A model generated the notes under the pieces. It was not told the DNA's origin and searched no databases. It saw only the letters and a list, made by a program, of their open reading frames with translations. A stretch of DNA of 64,000 nucleotides from Cyanophora paradoxa (lineage: Eukaryota > Glaucocystophyceae > Cyanophorales > Cyanophoraceae). Made by a program: the position numbers and the translations under genes. Of the stretch, positions 28,359 to 38,745 are shown in pieces (the first letter of the stretch is position 1; every line of letters begins with the position of its first letter). Location of the stretch: the NCBI GenBank assembly GCA_004431415.1, contig QPMI01000218.1, forward strand, positions 55,628-119,627, written 5' to 3'.

Positions 28359-28528
28359 GCTATGAGCAAGTGTATCAAAGAAACGTGAAGGTTTACCTCG
28401 ATATTCCTTATGAATTTAAGGATCAAGCGAAGGCTGAGAAAGCCCGCTGGGATCCCGTTATGAAATCCTGGTATGTCATGGGTCTCGATCACCCGCTAAT
28501 GGGCAAGTTTCCGATCAAGGAGCATTAA
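28304..28528 (+). CDS. DUF5710-like small protein, second unit (frame -1)
   Basis: 74 residues, overlapping the first unit by 55 nt in the -1 frame. The module VYLDIPYEFKDQAKAEKARW then SWYVMGLDHP is a clear repeat of the first unit. The nominal start at 28304 lies inside the first module, so the protein is more likely reached by frameshifting, by internal initiation, or by repair of an indel that joins the two. I see no convincing slippery heptamer. Confidence 0.55.
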   Translation: MLVCHEERSPLCSQFKTLSYEQVYQRNVKVYLDIPYEFKDQAKAEKARWDPVMKSWYVMGLDHPLMGKFPIKEH

Positions 28529-28553
28529 ATATATCTGTCGTTTTTTTCATTTT

Positions 28554-28946
28554 TTATGAAATTGGGAACCTTTGCTCGACCTGTAAGTCCCACTTTCGCA
28601 CTTTCAGCCTTTCCTGTATGAGTTCGTTAATGTCCCGTGCTATACCCATCGTCTTTGCTTCGGCATTTGAGCCGCATGTAAAGATATCGATCGCTAATAG
28701 CCCCTGGTCGCTATAAGAGTGAGCTGTGGCATGCGACTCATCTAATAGAAAGCCAATCGCGAAACCGGGAGGGGAAATAGAGCCATCGAAAATGCAAGTG
28801 TGCTGGTGCACGATGCGCATATTGCGATCTGTGATATATTGCGATAGGTTCGCTGTGATCCACTCGGCGCATGCCTCCGGGGACTCAGTGAACGGCTCGG
28901 TTATATAGTCGAGCATAACGTGGTAGCCGCGGTATCGGGAATCCAT
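28554..28946 (-). CDS. speH: S-adenosylmethionine decarboxylase, bacterial-type proenzyme
   Basis: 130 residues, the usual size of the small bacterial/archaeal AdoMetDC. The enzyme cleaves itself to make a pyruvoyl group and then produces decarboxylated AdoMet, the aminopropyl donor for spermidine. All signature residues are in register: the cleavage Ser in LLDESHATAH (Ser71, the future pyruvoyl), His76, and Cys91 in AIDIFTCG, with the same spacing (5 and 20) as in the bacterial enzyme. It is convergent with the DUF5710-like genes and is the last clear viral-block gene. Intron-free DNA and local composition match the virus, not the GC-rich host. Polyamines can neutralise packaged DNA, so a packaging or host-takeover role is a reasonable inference. 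Confidence 0.9.
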   Translation of the reverse strand: MDSRYRGYHVMLDYITEPFTESPEACAEWITANLSQYITDRNMRIVHQHTCIFDGSISPPGFAIGFLLDESHATAHSYSDQGLLAIDIFTCGSNAEAKTMGIARDINELIQERLKVRKWDLQVEQRFPIS

Positions 28947-29891
28947 TATTAATTATTTGACACATATTTTAATGACCCTATGATATCTACATGTGCGTGC
29001 TGGTCTCGTCAAGACGGTCACGGCGCTATTTTTGGTTTTGCGAGGCGATGAGCTGGTGAAGAGATACAAGCGTTTAACGGTTTGTGGTGCGGTTTCGTTT
29101 GTTTTTCGAGTTTTGTTAGTTTTGCTGTTTTGTTTGTTTTTTGTTTGCCTTTTGTTTGGTTTTTTTTGCATGTGACACCTGTCAATAGAAACGACAGCTG
29201 TCGACACCTGTCAATAGAAACCTGTCTCTTATCCGGTATCCCCGGTGTCTCCTTTATGGTATCCCCGGTGTCTCCTTTATGAATAGAACTGTCTCCTTTT
29301 AGGTATCCCCCCTGTCACTCATGAATGCTATATTACAATTACAAGCCGTCAGCATTACAATTACAATTACAAGCCGCTAGACAAGCCTAGACAAGCCTAG
29401 ACAAGCCTAGACAAGCCGCCTCGACAAGCCTAGACAAGCCTCCTCGCCCTGCTTGCGATTGGTTGAACATCGAAAAACACTTCAAAAACTACTTTCTGGC
29501 ATGCTATATGTTTTCGGAATCGCCGCGATGTGATGACCCCGAATATGTCGGTGACGCCGGTATATATATGTATATGTCGTCATATGCGAAAAAAAACAAA
29601 AAAAACCAAAAAATTCAAAGTTGTGCGGGATCACACACACGGAGGTTCGGACATATATACGAAATATATACATGACTGAATTGTTTATTTTTCATAGAAC
29701 TCGCATGTAGTTTGCATGTATCTTGCATAGTGGGCGGGGCGCGAGTCGCGAGTGTAAACGTGGTCTATCGTCGTACTTTGTCGGTGGGGCTTACCTTGAT
29801 CTCGCAAGTTTGTGCAGGTGGGCATTTTCGGCATGCTTGCTCATGCACAAACTTGCTTTAAAAAATACAAATCTCATTTTAAAATCATAAA
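28947..29891. repeat. Gene-free zone with several short tandem repeats
   Basis: No convincing gene. It contains a repeated GACACCTGTCAATAGAAAC (29171 and 29201), a 23-bp unit containing GGTATCCCCGGTGTCTCC in tandem (29235-29280), ATTACA-type repeats (about 29330-29375), and seven or so copies of a CTAGACAAGCC-like unit (29378-29440). T-rich and A-rich tracts flank them. Such a zone may be the right terminal part of the virus or the integration boundary. I found no matching terminal inverted repeat because the left end is outside the window. Confidence 0.6.
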
Positions 29892-30215
29892 TTAGCTCGT
29901 CCGAGTCTCACTATAACACTGTCGGCATTTGTAGTAGAGACCATCCTTCGTGCTTTGTTTTTTATTATACTCGCTTGCAGGCTTCTCAATCTTGCAATCG
30001 GGGCATATTTTCGATTGTACTTCGATTTTCGGACGCGTTTTTAAGACTTTGTGATACAGGTCAAGGTGATAGTCGCGGTTGCACTCGATGCATCTTGGAT
30101 TCAATGCGACATTACCAGTTTTTAATTTACGCAAACCAAAACACGATGCAGGTCTATCTACTTTGCAGATAGTGCATTGCTTACTTTTGGGTAGTGGGAG
30201 TTGATTGCTCGGCAT
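29892..30215 (-). CDS. Small double zinc-ribbon protein
   Basis: 107 residues from the ATG at 30215 (MPSNQLPLPKSKQCTICKVD). An upstream ATG at 30296 is possible, but TATAGCTATATA at 30219-30230 looks like a TATA element just before the nearer start. Two similar modules have C..C ... C..C spacing: CTICKVDRPASCF...CIEC and CPDCKIEKPASEY...CRQC. Such CxxC..KP.S.F modules are common in phage and large-virus proteins, often next to HNH nucleases or alone. The function is unknown. It may belong to the virus or to a separate insertion. Confidence 0.6.
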   Translation of the reverse strand: MPSNQLPLPKSKQCTICKVDRPASCFGLRKLKTGNVALNPRCIECNRDYHLDLYHKVLKTRPKIEVQSKICPDCKIEKPASEYNKKQSTKDGLYYKCRQCYSETRTS

Positions 30216-30296
30216 CTTTATAGCTATATAGCGGGAAATCTTTAAGTGGGGATAAACGCATTTCATATGTTGATTTACGCTATCGGTGGGGGTCAC

Positions 30297-31300
30297 CTTG
30301 ATTTTTCAATTTGGGTAACTGAAAACAGTTTGGAAACGATTGGGAACATTTCGTAAAAATATGGGTCTTACTGTCCTTACTGAGATATCGAGAGAGGGTT
30401 TTAGGGCTTACTGGGAATGGTAAGGAATTAGAAAAATGAAGAATGGAAGGGTTTCGTGATTGGTTTCAGTAAGGAGAGGTTAGATGTTTGAAAAATACAG
30501 TGCTATTTTATAGTTTGTTACTGAGCCTTACTGAGAAATTCGAAAATGGATAATGGGCTTACTGAATGTGGTAGTGGGGAAGGAAAGAAGAGGGCGCGCA
30601 ATTGGTGGGGTTCTCCTGGAAGCGAGCTGCAGACAATCAGTTCGTACATGCGAGTGCGAGCGTCTTCGAATTCAAGCGCTTGAAAGCACTCACATTGACC
30701 AGCCTAGGCGCCGCGCCGTTCTTGTACGCCGTGCCATTGACGGAGATGCCCCTGCGAGCGCGATAAATTTCACACCGTTGTACGCCAACACCTATACTTC
30801 GCTACATATATATACCAGCCTTCCACCTGTACATGTTTTGCGAGTGAGTTGCGCGCAATATTTTAATTTGTGAAAAACGAATAGCAAACCGGATAATGAT
30901 GAATAATAAAGTCCCCGCAAAATGACATCTGGACAACGTATGATAGAAACGTTAGTGACACAAAGTAAAACCTGGGCTGATCCGATTGCAGGCTGCAACT
31001 CGCCTGCCGGCCTTGCCTCCACCCGTTGGGGTTCGGGGATGCATTTGCCTCAACGTAGTCGTCCCATTGAGGCCCTGCACAGACCCGAAATTAAAACAGT
31101 AAATTTATATGTTGCCACACAGGTGTTCCAGCCATCTGTTTTTATGGCAACAGATAAACGCGTCTCCTTTTGCGCACAGGTGTTCCAGCCATCCTTGTCA
31201 CTGGCAGTGTACATGCACCATGCATCAGAACTTTTCAAACGACACGTTCGAAGCACGTCTACGCACACGTCAACAAAAAGGCCGAATCCGGGAGGACGGG
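30297..31300. other. Transitional DNA, no supported gene
   Basis: TTACTG is repeated many times between 30360 and 30580 (for example TCTTACTGTCCTTACTGAG). A short direct repeat, CACAGGTGTTCCAGCCATC, occurs at 31119-31137 and 31177-31195. Otherwise I see no gene I can support. Base composition lies between the viral block and the GC-rich host. Confidence 0.4.
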
Positions 31301-33690
31301 TCTCCAGCTGCGTTGCGATATTTCTTAATATATTATTACATTGCGTCAGGTGCGAGAGATCTAGCGTGCAGCGACTTACAACAGCCCATCGAGCGTACGT
31401 GTAGCCGTAGGGCCAGGAGTTGGGGGGCCGGGCGAAGGACCCAAGGGTTCCTTGTATCCCGTTTATGCCGGCCAGGATCGTGTCACCGACGACGAAGTAG
31501 TCTCCGCTGCAGGCATCGGGGTACGCAGGGGCGGGGAAAGAGCACGATAGCTGCTTTGACGCAGCGGTATACGCCCCCCTAGCGGGTAGTGATACGGCTG
31601 GCGGGCAGGTGCATGAGTGCTCGAGCTCAGGTGCAGGAAACGCACACGCAGTGCACCAAGATTTCCGCGAATCTGTGATCGCGTAAATTAATTCCGGTAG
31701 GTTTAAACGACTGTAAGACTTCAGCGTGTCATTACCTCGAACAGGGGGATCTGGTGATGCACAGGCACTGGATCGATATTCGCAAAAAAGGAAGCTAAAG
31801 CGTTCGCACATGAAATTCGACTTCTATATCGCCATTCCAGTGATAGTGCCACACTTCTTTCGCAGCAGTTGACAGCGTCGTGGGATAAGTGCTCCGGTCG
31901 GTATTGATGTTTGAAAAATCGGTTGGGTAGGACTTCATATACTCCCCGTCCAAAAGTCCGAGCCTTCCAACGGATCGTGAATTTCTTTTAGACGAGGTCA
32001 CGCGCTAAGCAAACACCCTCACCAACGTGGAAAGCTTCCGCCGCCAGCTTGCGCGAGGGTGGTGGCCATGGTTGGGTTCGGGTCGTTTGCGCTTGAGGCC
32101 CTCCTCCCGAGCTGTTCGCGCGCACCCCTAGGTGATCACGACGGCATGCATGCGCATGATCGGGGTCACGAGCGCACATAATTAATGAGTTCGAATGCGG
32201 CTACACCTGGCTGCGTATTGGAAGATCATGATCAGCAATGGAATGTCAGAAGGTGCAGGCTAAATTATAAGCTTCTTTTACCGGACCTGATACTTCATAA
32301 ACTGAAAGAACCCATCCTGATTTCCTTTGAAGTCCACGTCGCTCGTGTTGTAAGTGGTGTGCCTTGACATTGAAAAGCGCCCGCCGTCCGTGCGCCGAAT
32401 GCGCAGGCAAAAATCGTCGTTCACGAGGATAGGCGTCGTACATTGCACGTATGTGTCGATGGCCTTCGTGTCAGGGTCTTTATCGGCAGTATTTACGGTA
32501 GTTGTGCCACACGCTAAAGGCATGCAGCATGAGATTGGAATAAGCTGCTAGATCAGAATCTAACACGCACTGCCTAGCTTGGGGTAATTGGTTTCGTCGG
32601 GGGTACCATCCGCTTTCGTGAATTTTTTCTATTTTGCAATAACGATCAATCATTTTCATAGCATGATCAGATATTGCAATTGATCTCGTGTAGTGAGCGA
32701 CGCACCGTCACGTTGGGATACGACCTGGCCGGCGCAGGTCCTTTTACCTCCGGCGGCCGTCGCTCATAGTCGGTGATCGCAACCTGGAATTTTTTGTCAT
32801 GGACTCACATAATGAGACTCTCTTGATACAAGTCTTGGTGCATGTAATTATAATTATAAGTTACATGTAAGCTGAACTCGAAAAAGATGGTAGAATATTA
32901 ATATTCGAGTGTGTCACCTCCATCGCCATTGAGCAGTCCGAAGCACTGAGCGTCCCGTCGTTGTTGAAGCACACTTCATTAACCGGGTGATGCGTCCTGT
33001 AGACGTCGACCATGAATGAGATTTGAGGATTCGCGCTAGCGAACAGAGAATGATTGGAGAGACGCGCGTAAACCAAACCCCAGTGATCTGCGATTTGAAG
33101 TGAGTAGAATCTCAGTCGCGAATCGCAATTAACATGCGTACGCTGATGGGCTGATTCACGTAACGTGCACAATACCACCAGATATCTGGGAACTATTCAG
33201 AGCTCACACATGGAGATGTACATCTCATTGTCGCCCGCAGCAGCAGCTGTCCGGGAAAGGCACCTTGCGGGCCTCTGACTCTAAAGGCACCGCCATCCGA
33301 AGGCATGGTTTCGGTCGAACCGAGATTGAAGACGTCCACCCGGTTCGTCCATCTCATGGGCCGCTTCCAGGTCCCTGCGATGCGATGCCGGTTGTAAACG
33401 CGGAGGGTGCACGTGCGCAAATGCGCGCGCATGACTGGGATGGGCTTTCTCACCATCAACGGCGCCTCCCTGACTCGCGCTCATCACATCCTGCGTCCCC
33501 TTCGGCATCGTGTACGACGTGAACAGTGCTTTGTCTCCAGAAGCGCCGTTCGAAAAGTGCACAGCAGGGCGCCCCTGAATCCCGCTTGGACCCATGTCGC
33601 CCGATCCTTTCGTTCTGCAGAAGCGAGCGAGCAGAGTTGGGTCAAGAGCCGTGGCGCGCGCATGAGTGCTATATGTATACATATACACGC
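31300..33690 (-). other. Possible multi-exon minus-strand gene of unknown function
   Basis: Several minus-strand segments have good protein-like composition. They include VNTADKDPDTKAIDTYVQC and GGRFSMSRHTTYNTSDVDF (about 32290-32500), LRFYSLQIADHWGLVYARLS then ISFMVDVYRTHHPVNEVCF (about 32900-33110), EVWHYHWNGDIEVEFHV (about 31800-31860), and SWPYGYTYARWAVVSRCTLD (about 31370-31430). Plausible introns with GT-AG ends lie between some of them, for example one of about 42 nt ending near 31770. I recognise no domain. They could be exons of one secreted protein or decayed remnants of several. Gene limits are guesses. Confidence 0.3.
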
Positions 33691-34247
33691 GAATACATAG
33701 TGGAACGCGTCAGGGGCACTTGAGCTCGCTCACTTGGCGCCTGATTCGACGTAGGCCGCCTCGGCTCCCGGGTTTTCAGCCAGCAATTGGAGAAGAACAA
33801 TAGCGAGCATAGCTAGTGCCGCAGCTCCAGGTTTGGGTCTGCGGGCTGGCCGTATGCACGGCCATGGCTCTAGGAGAATCATCTCGCGACCGCCGTGGCA
33901 CCCGCGATCGAGCTGCCGCAGTGCTGCGAGACCGTCGACGTCGGATCAGCTGCAGCTGGTCCTAGTCGAATTACCGTACGCGAGCGCTGCAGCTGCCGCA
34001 GTGCTCCGCTGCAGCTATCAGAAATCGATCGCTTATGCTTGCAAACTTTTTGCAGAGCCGGAGCGCTGGAGTTGCACTTTCTAAGTGTAAGCGCTGGAGC
34101 TAGCGCGCGGCTCTAGATCTTTCTGGAGCTGCCGCAGTGCCAGTGCCAGGCTGCTGGGCAGTGCTGGGCACTGCTGGCTAGCGATCGCTGGCTAGCGATC
34201 GATATAGTACTACGGTAGACGTCGGTAGTACTGCTAGTATTAGGCTA
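33690..34247. repeat. Simple repeats rich in GCTGCCGCAGTGCT
   Basis: No gene is supported. Between 33900 and 34180 the words GAGCTGCCGCAGTGC and GCTGCAGCTGCCGCAGTGCT recur four times or so, and GGCTAGCGATCG occurs twice in tandem near 34180. Confidence 0.5.
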
Positions 34248-36046
34248 CTGTAAGTCGGGAAATATTTAGTATACTGGATCTTTATAGTACCAAAGTTTTG
34301 AGGCCTGACTACTAAAGTTTTATCGTATACTAAACCGAGGTGCGAGGGGGGGTACGTAGCCCGCGCGCGCAGCCAAAGTTGCAGTGCGGGAGAAGCTAGC
34401 TATAGTGCTAGGGGGCTTCCGGACTCTCCAACAGATCAAGACCCCCTGGTGCGCCCACCCCCTTCCAAAGGCCGCTACGTATACTAAAGCGCTCCGCGCG
34501 GCTATCGATATCTCTTAATTATTTTCAGCCTACTAAACCGACCAAACCCCGGGATTACTAATTATTTTGGGGTCTTAAATATTACCCGAATTACAGTAGT
34601 AGAAGCCCTGGCCCCTGATCTACCCTAGTACTACGGTACGGTACGTTACTCCGAGGCTCACAGAGTCAGTGATCATGACTGTCACGTTACCGTAGTATAC
34701 GTACTCACTGAGTCACGTACCGCCGCTACTATAGGCCACTGAGCGGTTACTACCGCGTCCGACTCGGCGACGGTCGTTCGGAGAACTTCGGAGTAAGTTC
34801 GGACTCGTTCCGGCCAGTCGCTGACTCCCTACCCTAGAGTACATGTACATGAGTCCCGGTCCTCGACTCCCGGTCCCAGAGTCCCGGAGTCCCTAGCTGT
34901 CATGCACCGTGATGCACGTGCGCATGCACGCCGCTGCACGGTAGTATAGTACTACGGTCTGTGCACGTGTGACGGTACCGCCCGGTAACCGTTGAACCGC
35001 CCGGCCGTACCGGACCTACTTACTACCGGTACGGCGGTACCGGCCGTCACGGCGTACCGGTCCGACGCCGGACCGACTCGGCGACCGTCGGACGGTCCGG
35101 ACTCCCGAGTCCGGACTCGAGCTCCCGATCCGGACTCCGGACTCCGGAGTCCGGACCGTCCGACGGTACCGCCCGACCCCCGTCGCCGCGGGCCGTCGCG
35201 ATCGGCGCCGCGGACTCCGGCCGATCGCGAGCCGCGCGCGGGACATCGTCGCATCGATATCGATAATATGATTCGATATCCCGATTCCCGAGTCCCGACT
35301 CCCGACTCCCGAGTCCCGACTCTCGGCGAATCCCGATCATCGGATATCGCGATATCCGAGTCGATTCTCGCTTAGGAATCCGGTGATCGCTAACACCCGG
35401 ACCCCGACCATAGTAATTAGTTCGGTCTCAAATTAGTTCGTTTTAGAGCGTCAGCGAATGAGGCGGGGAGGTAAACGCTGTACTCCTACGGTATTTTCTT
35501 AGCGCCATTTTATTAGTGCGGTCTCAAATTAGTGCGTTTTCACGGCAAAAAAAACGCACTAATTTGGTACCGAACTAATATTATGCGCGAACTAATATTC
35601 TGTTACACGGTATATATATATAACACTGAGGACCGTGGGCCCGGGAATCAATGGGCCCGGGATGATACTGGTACGGTTTCATCATGGAGTCATGTACTGT
35701 AATTCGGGTAATATTTAAGACCCCAAAATAATTAGTAATCCCGGGGTTTGGTCGGTTTAGTAGGCTGAAAATAATTAAGAGTTGGCCGCGCGGAGCGCTT
35801 TAGTAGCGGCCTTTAATTTGGAAGGGGTGGGCGCGCCCGGCGGCCAGGGGTCTTGCATGATCTGTTGGAGAGTCCGGAAGCCCCTCGCACTATAGCTAGC
35901 TTCTCCCGCAATGCATCTTTGGCTGCGCGGGCGGGATACGTACCCCCCTCGCACCTCGGTTTAGTATACGATAAAACTTTAGTAGTCAGGCCTCAAAACT
36001 TTGGTACTATAAAGATCCAGTATACTAAATATTTCCCGACTTACAG
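34248..36046. mobile_element. Non-autonomous foldback/Tc1-like element with ~350-bp inverted arms
   Basis: The left arm (34248 to about 34597) and right arm (about 35694 to 36046) are long inverted repeats with scattered differences. The outer 30 or so bases are identical, beginning CTGTAAGTCGGGAAATATTT. Both ends are flanked by TA, the target duplication of Tc1/mariner elements, and the tip resembles the AAGTCGGAA..TT tips of that superfamily. The centre (about 34.6-35.7 kb) has no transposase frame. It holds palindromic CCGGACTCCGGAGTCCGG-type DNA and a smaller nested inverted repeat. It is therefore a probable MITE-like or foldback passenger element. Confidence 0.7.
35410..35600. repeat. 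Nested inverted repeat with AATTAGTGCG words
   Basis: Inside the foldback element, AATTAGTTCGGTCTCAAATT is followed about 100 bp later by TTAGTGCGGTCTCAAATTAG and AGTGCGTTTT. These are answered by AAAACGCACTAATTTG and CGAACTAAT on the other side. It looks like a short MITE inserted in, or forming the core of, the larger element. Confidence 0.45.
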
Positions 36047-36189
36047 TAAATGATGTAATTATAAGATCCCTCAAAATTAAAGGGATCCGGACTCCGGGAG
36101 TTTAAACTTTAAATAGTATCTCTGCAGATGTCGTCTATGCTATTGGGCGGCTAGTATCAATGCCTGGGTAAGTACCACGGTACCGTGTT

Positions 36190-36440
36190 ACACTAAATTG
36201 ACAGCCCGTTAATTAACAGGTTATAAAATCTGGCCCTCCATTCGGCGAAATAACAGAGCCCCAAATTAACAGATTATGCAAATTTAGGATTGTATGGGGC
36301 AGTAATGTTGGGGGGTAGATTGTATAAGACGACTGAACAGCAGCGAATTAGCAGAGTCCCAAATTAACAGCTAGACTATGTCAAAATTTCGGTCTGTTAA
36401 TTCAAGGATTTGGGACTCTGTTAATTAAGTGAGTCCAGTA
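36190..36440. repeat. AT-rich inverted-repeat patch (TTAATTAACAG words)
   Basis: The words GTTAATTAACAG, CAGAGCCCCAAATTAACAG and CAGAGTCCCAAATTAACAG are mirrored at the far end by GGGACTCTGTTAATTAAG. This suggests a small, decayed inverted-repeat element about 220 bp long. No coding potential. Confidence 0.4.
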
Positions 36441-36599
36441 TTTAAGTGTTGCGCGGTAGAGTCCGGGACTCCGGGTACCGTAGTACTACGGTAGTAGAAC
36501 CACAATTTCGGCGCATTTTTCAGGTTTTGCCGAAATAAAGTGACGCCGGACATTTCTCGTTTTACAGTACACGGGGCCAGTCACGGGCAACCTTGAACC

Positions 36600-37377
36600 T
36601 AGCGGCGCTCAGCGGCTAGCGCTGCCAAGCAAATTGCCCGTAGCAATCAACTGTGCCATTGGTTCAATGCGCTCTTTTTTTGTTTTCGATTTTGTTTTTA
36701 AAAAAGGACCGCGCGCGCCGCCGCCGCCGCGGCGCGCGCCGCGGCCGGCGCGCGCGCCGCGCGAGTCCGAGTCGACTGATGTGACTCGACTCGGCGTCGA
36801 GTCGACTAGTCGGCGAGTCGACGGCGACTCCCCGGCCGCGGGCGGCCGGGCCCCGACTCGGCGAGTCGCCGTCGTCGACTCGCCGACTCGCGAGTCGCGA
36901 TCGACGCCGATATCGATCGGACCGCGCGCGACTTGTGGGATCACTGGGATACTGGTATGCAATTGGGCAACGGATCATCGATTCATCGTGCGCAGTTGAA
37001 TCGCGCAGCCGAGCGTTTAACGGCTTGAACTTGCATTTGAACAAATTAACTAGTAATATTGAGCTGCAGCCTGCAGACTCAGTGCAGAGTCAGTGCAGAC
37101 CCGGTGACCGACCGCGCGCCGCCGGCTGAAGGGCCGAGCAGGCGCACTACCTGGTAGCTAGTCTGAGCCTAGCCTAGCCTAGCCGCTGTGGCGCCCCGAC
37201 CCTCAGGGTCTGTACCCCTAACCCCTGTGCCCGTACCCCCTCGGCCGCGCGGCAATTGCAGGCGTCTTCAAATTTCATTCGACGCGCGGCCGCCGAGACG
37301 AGCTAATATAATCGAACATAAGCCAGTCAAGGCCGGCGTCGGATCTGGAGCGCAGCCGAGGGCTCTCAGGGGCGGGC
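36600..37377. other. Sharp shift into GC-rich host DNA; palindromic low-complexity
   Basis: From about 36710 the sequence becomes extremely GC-rich, starting with CGCGCGCCGCCGCC stretches and many GTCGACTC/GAGTCGAC palindromic words up to 36910. GCCTAG is tandemly repeated around 37164-37182. I see no gene here. Confidence 0.5.
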
Positions 37378-38745
37378 TCAGGCGACGAGGGCCTCCCCCC
37401 CGTCGACGGCGAGCTCGGCGCCCGTGACGAGCGCCGCCTCGGGCGACGCCAGCCACGCCGCCGCCCGCGCCACGTCCCCGCCGACGGCGACGCCCGCAGC
37501 GGCGCCGCCCCTCGCGGTACTTCACTGCCCGGCCCGTGGGCGGGCGGGCGGGGCGGGGCGGTCGGGCGGGCGAGGGTACCGGGTGGGCGGCCTCCTCGGG
37601 GCCCGCTCCGTGCGGCTCTCCAGAGTCGCGTACCCTCCACCCGTCCTGCGCCGGCGGCCTCAGCGGCCCGGGGCGGGCGGGGCGGGGCGGGGCGGGGCGG
37701 GCGGGGCGGGCCGGGGACGAGGACGTTGACGCGGATGCGGTGCGCCCCGAGCTCCTGCGCATGCGCCGCCGCCGCCGCCGCCCGTGAGGCGGGCCGGGGC
37801 CGGGGGCCGGGGCGGGGCGGGGCGGGCCGCGGCGAGCATCTTCGCCATCGCGTGCGTCGCCGCCTGCGCGAGCCTCAGCGCCCCGCCCGGCCCGCCCGGC
37901 CCTCCCCCGGGCCTTGGAGGCGGCGTAGGCGGCGGCGCCGGGGGCGTTGAAGGAGCGCGTCCCGAGGGCGTCCCCAGCACCACCACCGCGCCCCGCCCGC
38001 GCCCGCAGGTGCGGCACCGCGTACCTGGCGAGGCGCGTCGGCTGGCGGGCGGGCGGGGCGGGGGCGGGGCGGGGCGGGGGCGGGGCGGGCTTGATGGAGG
38101 CCAGGTGCCCCGCAGGTTCGTGTCGACGACGGCGTCCCACCTGCGGCGGCGTGAGGGGCGGCGTGAGGGGCGGGGCGCTGGGCGGGGCGGGGCGGGCGGG
38201 GCGGGCTCGTCGGGGGCGATCTGCTCGACGGGGCCCAGGTGCCGTAGACGCCGGCGGCGCAGACGAGGGCGTCCAGGCCGCCCAGCCGCCCCGCCAGCTC
38301 GTTCACCGCCCGCTCCACCTCCGCCGGCTTCGACACTGCCGCCCCGTCGCCCCGCGGCCCCGGCCCCGGCCCCGGCGCGCGCGTCGGACTCGAGCGCGCG
38401 CGCGCGCACCGTCGGCGGCGGCGGTGAAGACCTGCGCGCCGGCGAGCTCCTTCCTCACCGCCTCCAGGTCCTCCCCGGCCCGCGAGATCAGCCCCAGCTG
38501 CGCCGCGGCGAGACCGGGGATCGATATCGACATCCGGAGCGAAGCAGGCACAGCCCGAGGCGCGCGCGGCGGCCCGAGACGCGGGGCGCGGCGGGAGATC
38601 GCGCGGGCGCGCGGTCCGAATTCGGATCAGAGTCGCGCGGGCGCGCGACGAGCCTTGGCCTTCTTGTGGGCGAAGAGGTTCGCGGTGGCGCGCCCAATGC
38701 CGCTCGCTGCGCCCGTAATGATCACTGCTTGCGCTGCGGGACGCC
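37378..38745 (-). CDS. Short-chain dehydrogenase/reductase, spliced host gene
   Basis: Classical SDR elements appear in order on the minus strand, in different frames joined by short GC-rich introns. They are VIITGAASGIGRATANLFAH (nucleotide-binding TGxxxGxG, about 38665-38730), LGLISRAGEDLEAVRKELAG (about 38440-38500), EVERAVNELAGRL then LDALVCAAGVYG (an NNAG-like motif, about 38240-38330), a NLRGTW segment, the active-site stretch NAPGAAAYAASKA (Tyr...Lys, about 37920-37955), an HRIRVNVLVPGP segment (about 37720) and the C-terminal ALVTGAELAVDGGEALVA with stop at 37378-37380. The enzyme would be an NAD(P)-dependent oxidoreductase of unknown substrate. The first exon is uncertain because a stop lies upstream of the VIITG motif in frame. 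One intron starts with GC. Confidence 0.7.

Noticed and set aside
28340-28365. Programmed frameshift heptamer between the DUF5710-like modules
   Set aside because: TTCAAAACTC does not fit the X XXY YYZ pattern in the zero frame, so I do not claim a slippery site.
29330-29440. CRISPR-like array in the ATTACA / CTAGACAAGCC repeats
   Set aside because: Units are directly contiguous without unique spacers and lie in a eukaryotic/viral context with no cas genes.
34940-35380. Plus-strand frame of 127 residues rich in Arg, Pro and Asp
   Set aside because: It is produced by palindromic CCGGACTCCGG repeats inside the foldback element and has no protein character.
37160-37185. GCCTAG repeats as a telomere-like sequence
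   Set aside because: Only about three contiguous units are present. The unit differs from the TTAGGG/TTTAGGG types, and the position is internal.
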